From Oceanihabitans sp. IOP_32 (GTDB lineage Bacteria; Bacteroidota; Bacteroidia; Flavobacteriales; Flavobacteriaceae): DNA of 64,000 bases. A program made the position numbers and the translations under genes. The notes under the pieces were generated by a model, which ran no database searches, was not told where the DNA came from, and worked only from the letters and a program-made list of their open reading frames with translations. Positions within the stretch are counted from its first letter, which is position 1. Every line of letters begins with the position of its first letter. The stretch lies in contig NZ_CP040813.1 in assembly GCF_009498295.1 (NCBI RefSeq), positions 3,169,001 to 3,233,000 of the forward strand. The letters run 5' to 3'. Positions 60,993 to 64,000 of this stretch are shown piece by piece.

Positions 60993-61955
60993 ATGAAAAC
61001 AGCAATTTATACAAAATATGGTTCACCAGAAATTATCAAGATTATTGATGTTGAAAAACCTTCGCCAAAATCAAATGAGGTTTTAGTGAAAATTAAGGCT
61101 TCATCTGCAACAAGAGCAGATACAATGATGAGGCAAGGATCACCAACATTCGGAAGATTGTTTTTAGGTCTTTTTAAACCTAAGAACACGTCTCTAGGAA
61201 CAGGGTTTTCTGGAGTAATTGAATCCATTGGTGATGAAGTTTCCAAATTTAAAATTGCTGATGCCGTATTAGGTGAAAAATTATTTAGTAATGGTTGTAA
61301 TGCAGAGTATATATGTATTGCAGAAGATATGATAATTACACACAAGCCAATTAATATTTCACATCAAGAAGCAGCTCCAATTTGCGATGGTTTTTTAACC
61401 TCTTATAACTTCTTAAAAGACATTGCAAACATACAACAAGGACAACATGTTTTAGTAAATGGAGCTTCTGGTAGTTTGGGCAGTGCAGCAGTACAATTGG
61501 CTAAAGTAATGGGAGCTAAAGTGACAGGCGTTTGTAGTACTAAGAATATGGAGTTGGTCAAATCCTTAGGAGCTGATTTTGTGATCGACTATAAAAAGAA
61601 CCATTTCTCAAAAAACACCAATATGTATGATGTCATCTATGATTCGGTAGGAAAAACCAATTATAGTATGTCCAAAAAAGCCTTAAAACCTAATGGAGTA
61701 TTTATGACACCTGTTTTAAGCCTGAATGTCTTATGGTATTCAATTAGTAATTCAAAAAGAGTAAAGTTTGGGGCAACAGGTCTGAAAAAACCTGAAGATT
61801 TGAAACCGTTATTTTTAGAGCTAGTAACCTTTTTTAAGCAAAAAAAACTTAAAACGGTTATTGATAAAAGCTACGACTTATCAGAAATTATAGAAGCTCA
61901 TCATTATCTCGAAACTGATCGAAAAGTGGGTAACATCGTCATCATCAATCAATAA
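60993..61955 (+). CDS. Medium-chain NAD(P)H-dependent oxidoreductase (quinone oxidoreductase-like)
   Basis: This 320-residue MDR protein has the catalytic-domain start 'MKTAIYTKYGSPEIIKIIDVEKP', 'VKIKASSATRADTMMRQG' and 'GTGFSGVIESIGDEVSKFKI', then the dinucleotide site 'GQHVLVNGASGSLGSAAVQLAKVMGAKVTGV'. It lacks the zinc ligands of alcohol dehydrogenases, so it belongs with the zinc-free quinone/enone reductases. The substrate is unknown. It is a separate unit between the acetyltransferase gene and a hydrolase remnant. Confidence 0.88.
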   Translation: MKTAIYTKYGSPEIIKIIDVEKPSPKSNEVLVKIKASSATRADTMMRQGSPTFGRLFLGLFKPKNTSLGTGFSGVIESIGDEVSKFKIADAVLGEKLFSNGCNAEYICIAEDMIITHKPINISHQEAAPICDGFLTSYNFLKDIANIQQGQHVLVNGASGSLGSAAVQLAKVMGAKVTGVCSTKNMELVKSLGADFVIDYKKNHFSKNTNMYDVIYDSVGKTNYSMSKKALKPNGVFMTPVLSLNVLWYSISNSKRVKFGATGLKKPEDLKPLFLELVTFFKQKKLKTVIDKSYDLSEIIEAHHYLETDRKVGNIVIINQ

Positions 61956-62000
61956 GAATTCATCAATCAAAAAACGAACAATAACGAAAGCAATTAAAAT
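61942..62000 (+). repeat. Duplicated leader segment, copy 3
   Basis: 'aatcaaaaaacgaacaat' appears again with 'atcaatcaataa' before it, overlapping the end of the oxidoreductase gene. It matches copy 1 at 58194-58252 more closely than copy 2. Confidence 0.6.
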
Positions 62001-62003
62001 GAA

Positions 62004-62345
62004 ACTAGAAAGCCTAATGAAGAGAACTGGTGCGAACAAGGTTCATATTTAAATCTTAAAGGAAATGGAGGCATTTTATCAAGAGTAAGCGATTTACTAT
62101 TATGAAGTAAAGCCATAAGGGATAATTCAGTACTTGATAAAAAATCAACATCAAAATATCTTTATCCTCATATTTTGGAATACAGTGATGAAATTCGTAT
62201 CATGGATATGGTTGGGTAATTGAAAATATTGATTTAGAAGATAAGTTGGTATGGCACAATAGTGGAAGTGAAACGTTTGCATCGGATTTCATAAGAAACA
62301 AAATCAAAAGTAAAACCACAACGACTACATATTTCTTACTGATAT
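62004..62345 (+). pseudogene. Serine hydrolase (beta-lactamase family) C-terminal remnant
   Basis: The reading NEENWCEQGSYLNLKGNGGI, then LSRVSDLLL and a stop (TGA where Trp is expected). Another frame follows with DKKSTSKYLYPHILEYSDEI, and a third with YHGYGWVIENIDLEDKLVWH, then NSGSETFASDF. This matches the C-terminal third of class C-like serine hydrolases ('GNGGILSTV.D...W', 'YGYGW', 'HNGGN..F.ADF'). A stop and at least two frame changes show it is dead. Confidence 0.72.
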
Positions 62346-62369
62346 AATCCGTCGTTTAAATTTATTCAA

Positions 62370-63803
62370 ATGAAAATAGTAAAACGAATTTTAAAAATTG
62401 TCATCGCTCTCATCGGCTTACTTTTGCTGACAGGAATCATTACACTCTGGCTGGATTCATCAGGAACAAATTATCTCAAGATTAATAAGAATGAATCTCA
62501 ATTTGGTAATTCTTATCTCATTAAGAACGTAAATATTATTCCAATGAACCAAGACACTGTTTTAGTTGACAAAATGGTGTATATAAAAGAAGGAATTATT
62601 AAAAAAATTGCAGATACTATTGAGGTCAATGGAATTCAAATTTTTAACGGGGAAGATAAGTATCTAACACCAGGACTTATCGATATGCATGTACATGTGT
62701 GGGATAGATATGAACTCGGACTTTATCTATCAAATGGTGTTACAGCAGTTAGAAATCTTTGGGGCATGCCAATGCATTTAAGAATTAAAGAAGATGCAAT
62801 GGCAGACAATATTTTTTCACCAGCCTTTTTTACGACAGGACCAAAACTAACAGGCTCAGAATTCGTTGGTGATGACAATTTAAATCTAAGTAATCCGAGT
62901 GAGGCTAAAGAAAAGGTTATTTTATATAAAGACAGAGGTTACGATTTTATCAAAACATATTACGGATTGGATAAAGAAATTTTTGATGCCGTGATTGAAC
63001 AAGCCAAAATTTCTGAAATTGATATCGTTGCTCACCCTTCTCAAAAAGTGGCATTTTCATATCATTTAAATCCCCAAATCAAATCTATTGAACATGCCGA
63101 AGAAATAGTGCAGCAACCGTTACAGTTTGATTTAGATGTCATTAAGTTGCAACCTATTATTGATTCCATTTCGCAATCCAAACACACGAGGTATAGTACT
63201 ACAATTACTGTATTTAATAATATTTATCAAATGATGATGGATGATTCAATTTTAGATTCGGAATCATTGGAGTTTATGAATCCACTCATCTTAAAAGTAG
63301 ATAGTGAAAATCAATTTAACCGTTGGTTTAATGCAAAGCAAGAAGATTCAACTACAGTTAGTAGAATAAAAAAACAACATGATTTTCATATTACCATTGT
63401 AAAAAAACTGCATGAAGCAGGTGTAACTATAGTTTGCGGAACGGATGCTGGTATTGGTGTTACCCTGCCGGGATTTTCAATTCATAAAGAACTGGCCTTT
63501 TACAAAGAGGCAGGCCTTTCTAATTATGAAATTTTGAAAACAGCTACTATAAACGCCTCCCAAACGCATTCCATGATGAGTCAACTTGGAACTGTTGAAG
63601 AGGGTAAGATTGCTAACTTATTATTAGTGGATGAAAACCCGCTTGTTACCTTATCTACACTTAAAAATCCAATCTGTGTTTTTGTGAAAGGACGAAAATT
63701 GAACAGAGAGACACTAGATTCTTTTAATGAAAAGGCAAAAAATCGAAAGAATTTGATGGCTTCGACGCTAAGATATTTGGAAAACTTAGCAATTGGCAAA
63801 TGA
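62370..63803 (+). CDS. Amidohydrolase family protein (imidazolonepropionase-like)
   Basis: This 477-residue protein has an N-terminal membrane anchor or signal (about 7-30). The amidohydrolase metal site reads 'YLTPGLIDMHVHVW' (His-x-His, near 108-110), 'IVAHPSQK', 'SIEHAEEI' and 'VCGTDAGIGV' (the last Asp is catalytic). 'LGTVEEGKIANLLLVDENPL' is the usual closing beta-sandwich. Related proteins are peptidases (Xaa-Pro type) or imidazolonepropionases, and the substrate is open. The gene ends at the second copy of the repeat seen at the mnmE stop. Confidence 0.87.
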   Translation: MKIVKRILKIVIALIGLLLLTGIITLWLDSSGTNYLKINKNESQFGNSYLIKNVNIIPMNQDTVLVDKMVYIKEGIIKKIADTIEVNGIQIFNGEDKYLTPGLIDMHVHVWDRYELGLYLSNGVTAVRNLWGMPMHLRIKEDAMADNIFSPAFFTTGPKLTGSEFVGDDNLNLSNPSEAKEKVILYKDRGYDFIKTYYGLDKEIFDAVIEQAKISEIDIVAHPSQKVAFSYHLNPQIKSIEHAEEIVQQPLQFDLDVIKLQPIIDSISQSKHTRYSTTITVFNNIYQMMMDDSILDSESLEFMNPLILKVDSENQFNRWFNAKQEDSTTVSRIKKQHDFHITIVKKLHEAGVTIVCGTDAGIGVTLPGFSIHKELAFYKEAGLSNYEILKTATINASQTHSMMSQLGTVEEGKIANLLLVDENPLVTLSTLKNPICVFVKGRKLNRETLDSFNEKAKNRKNLMASTLRYLENLAIGK

Positions 63804-63832
63804 TTCCTTATTTTATTTGATATCATTTAATT
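63798..63832 (+). repeat. Right copy of a 35-bp imperfect direct repeat (possible att site)
   Basis: The repeat begins at the last codon of the amidohydrolase (AAATGATTC, 63798-63806), contains TTATTTGATAT at 63813-63823 and matches 52066-52100 at 28 of 35 positions. Codons just before it read Ile-Gly-Lys-stop, as at the end of mnmE. Confidence 0.55.
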
Positions 63833-63946
63833 CGTTTTAATGTTAAACCTCTCTTTTATGGCGTTATAGATAGTTTGTGTATTTTCTTTACTTTTCTAAT
63901 TATAAAGTATGGATGAAAATTTTTATATCTTTTAACTAATAAGGTT

Positions 63947-64000
63947 TTAATCCCATAAGTGACCCCATTCCAAATCTTTTTCGTAAGATTTAAACTTGTC
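63947..64000 (-). CDS. C-terminal end of an unknown minus-strand gene (partial)
   Basis: The minus-strand reading from the window edge gives DKFKSYEKDLEWGHLWD and then a stop at 63949-63947. Only 17 residues are visible, and composition is the only support. Confidence 0.3.
   Translation of the reverse strand, partial: DKFKSYEKDLEWGHLWD

Noticed and set aside
52095-63803. Searching the suspected island for an integrase or conjugation gene
   Set aside because: None was found, so the island is proposed only from the repeat pair, gene content and decay.

Overview
The window is chromosomal DNA of a low-GC Bacteroidota, almost certainly a marine-type Flavobacteriaceae. The evidence is a complete gliding adhesin locus in the order sprC-sprD-sprB-sprF, type IX secretion (T9SS) type B C-terminal domains, PorP/SprF proteins, a menaquinone operon, TTG-N19/20-TAnnTTTG promoters and almost no Shine-Dalgarno sequences. 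Genus cannot be told from this sequence alone. No tRNA, rRNA or CRISPR array was recognised.

Layout. 1-3.9 kb: the N-terminal part of a family 5 solute-binding lipoprotein (minus strand), a small secreted protein and a secreted beta-helix protein, separated by gene-poor DNA. 4.0-23.6 kb: the gliding locus, with sprC, sprD, the 4615-residue adhesin sprB and sprF. The middle of SprB is built from a 14-module block of about 1180 residues present twice, with the start of a third copy. 23.6-27.3 kb (minus): a CpsB-type PHP phosphatase, then a compact three-gene operon encoding an OMPLA-like outer-membrane protein, an ATP-cone/Mrr-like nuclease and a Pycsar-effector-like (DUF5706) membrane protein; this is a candidate defence module. 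27.5-37.6 kb (minus): a TetR-controlled efflux operon (TetR, TolC, HlyD, a His-rich lipoprotein, OsmC, two YbhF-like ATPases, two ABC-2 permeases, a LOG protein). Its intergenic gaps hold a family of palindromic repeats, and two tandem GxxExxY (PD-(D/E)XK-like) genes sit in the middle of it, bounded by the same repeats.

37.8-52.1 kb is mostly housekeeping: an MBL-rhodanese sulfur enzyme, a J-domain/KTSC protein, a DbpA-like helicase, an IS1182-type element with a frameshifted transposase, an iron-containing alcohol dehydrogenase, an alpha/beta hydrolase, a hotdog thioesterase-MenF-MenD menaquinone operon, a DUF2853 protein, CvfB and MnmE. 52.1-63.8 kb looks like an eroded accessory island that starts at the 3' end of mnmE. 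It holds a HTH-TPR regulator, an ankyrin lipoprotein, an acyltransferase, a thioredoxin-like protein, a Vat/CatB-type acetyltransferase, an oxidoreductase, an amidohydrolase and at least four broken genes. A 35-bp imperfect direct repeat at the mnmE stop codon recurs at the stop codon of the amidohydrolase.

Most interesting for follow-up are the GxxExxY/palindrome element family, the ATP-cone nuclease/DUF5706/OMPLA operon, the mnmE-bounded island and the higher-order repeat of SprB.
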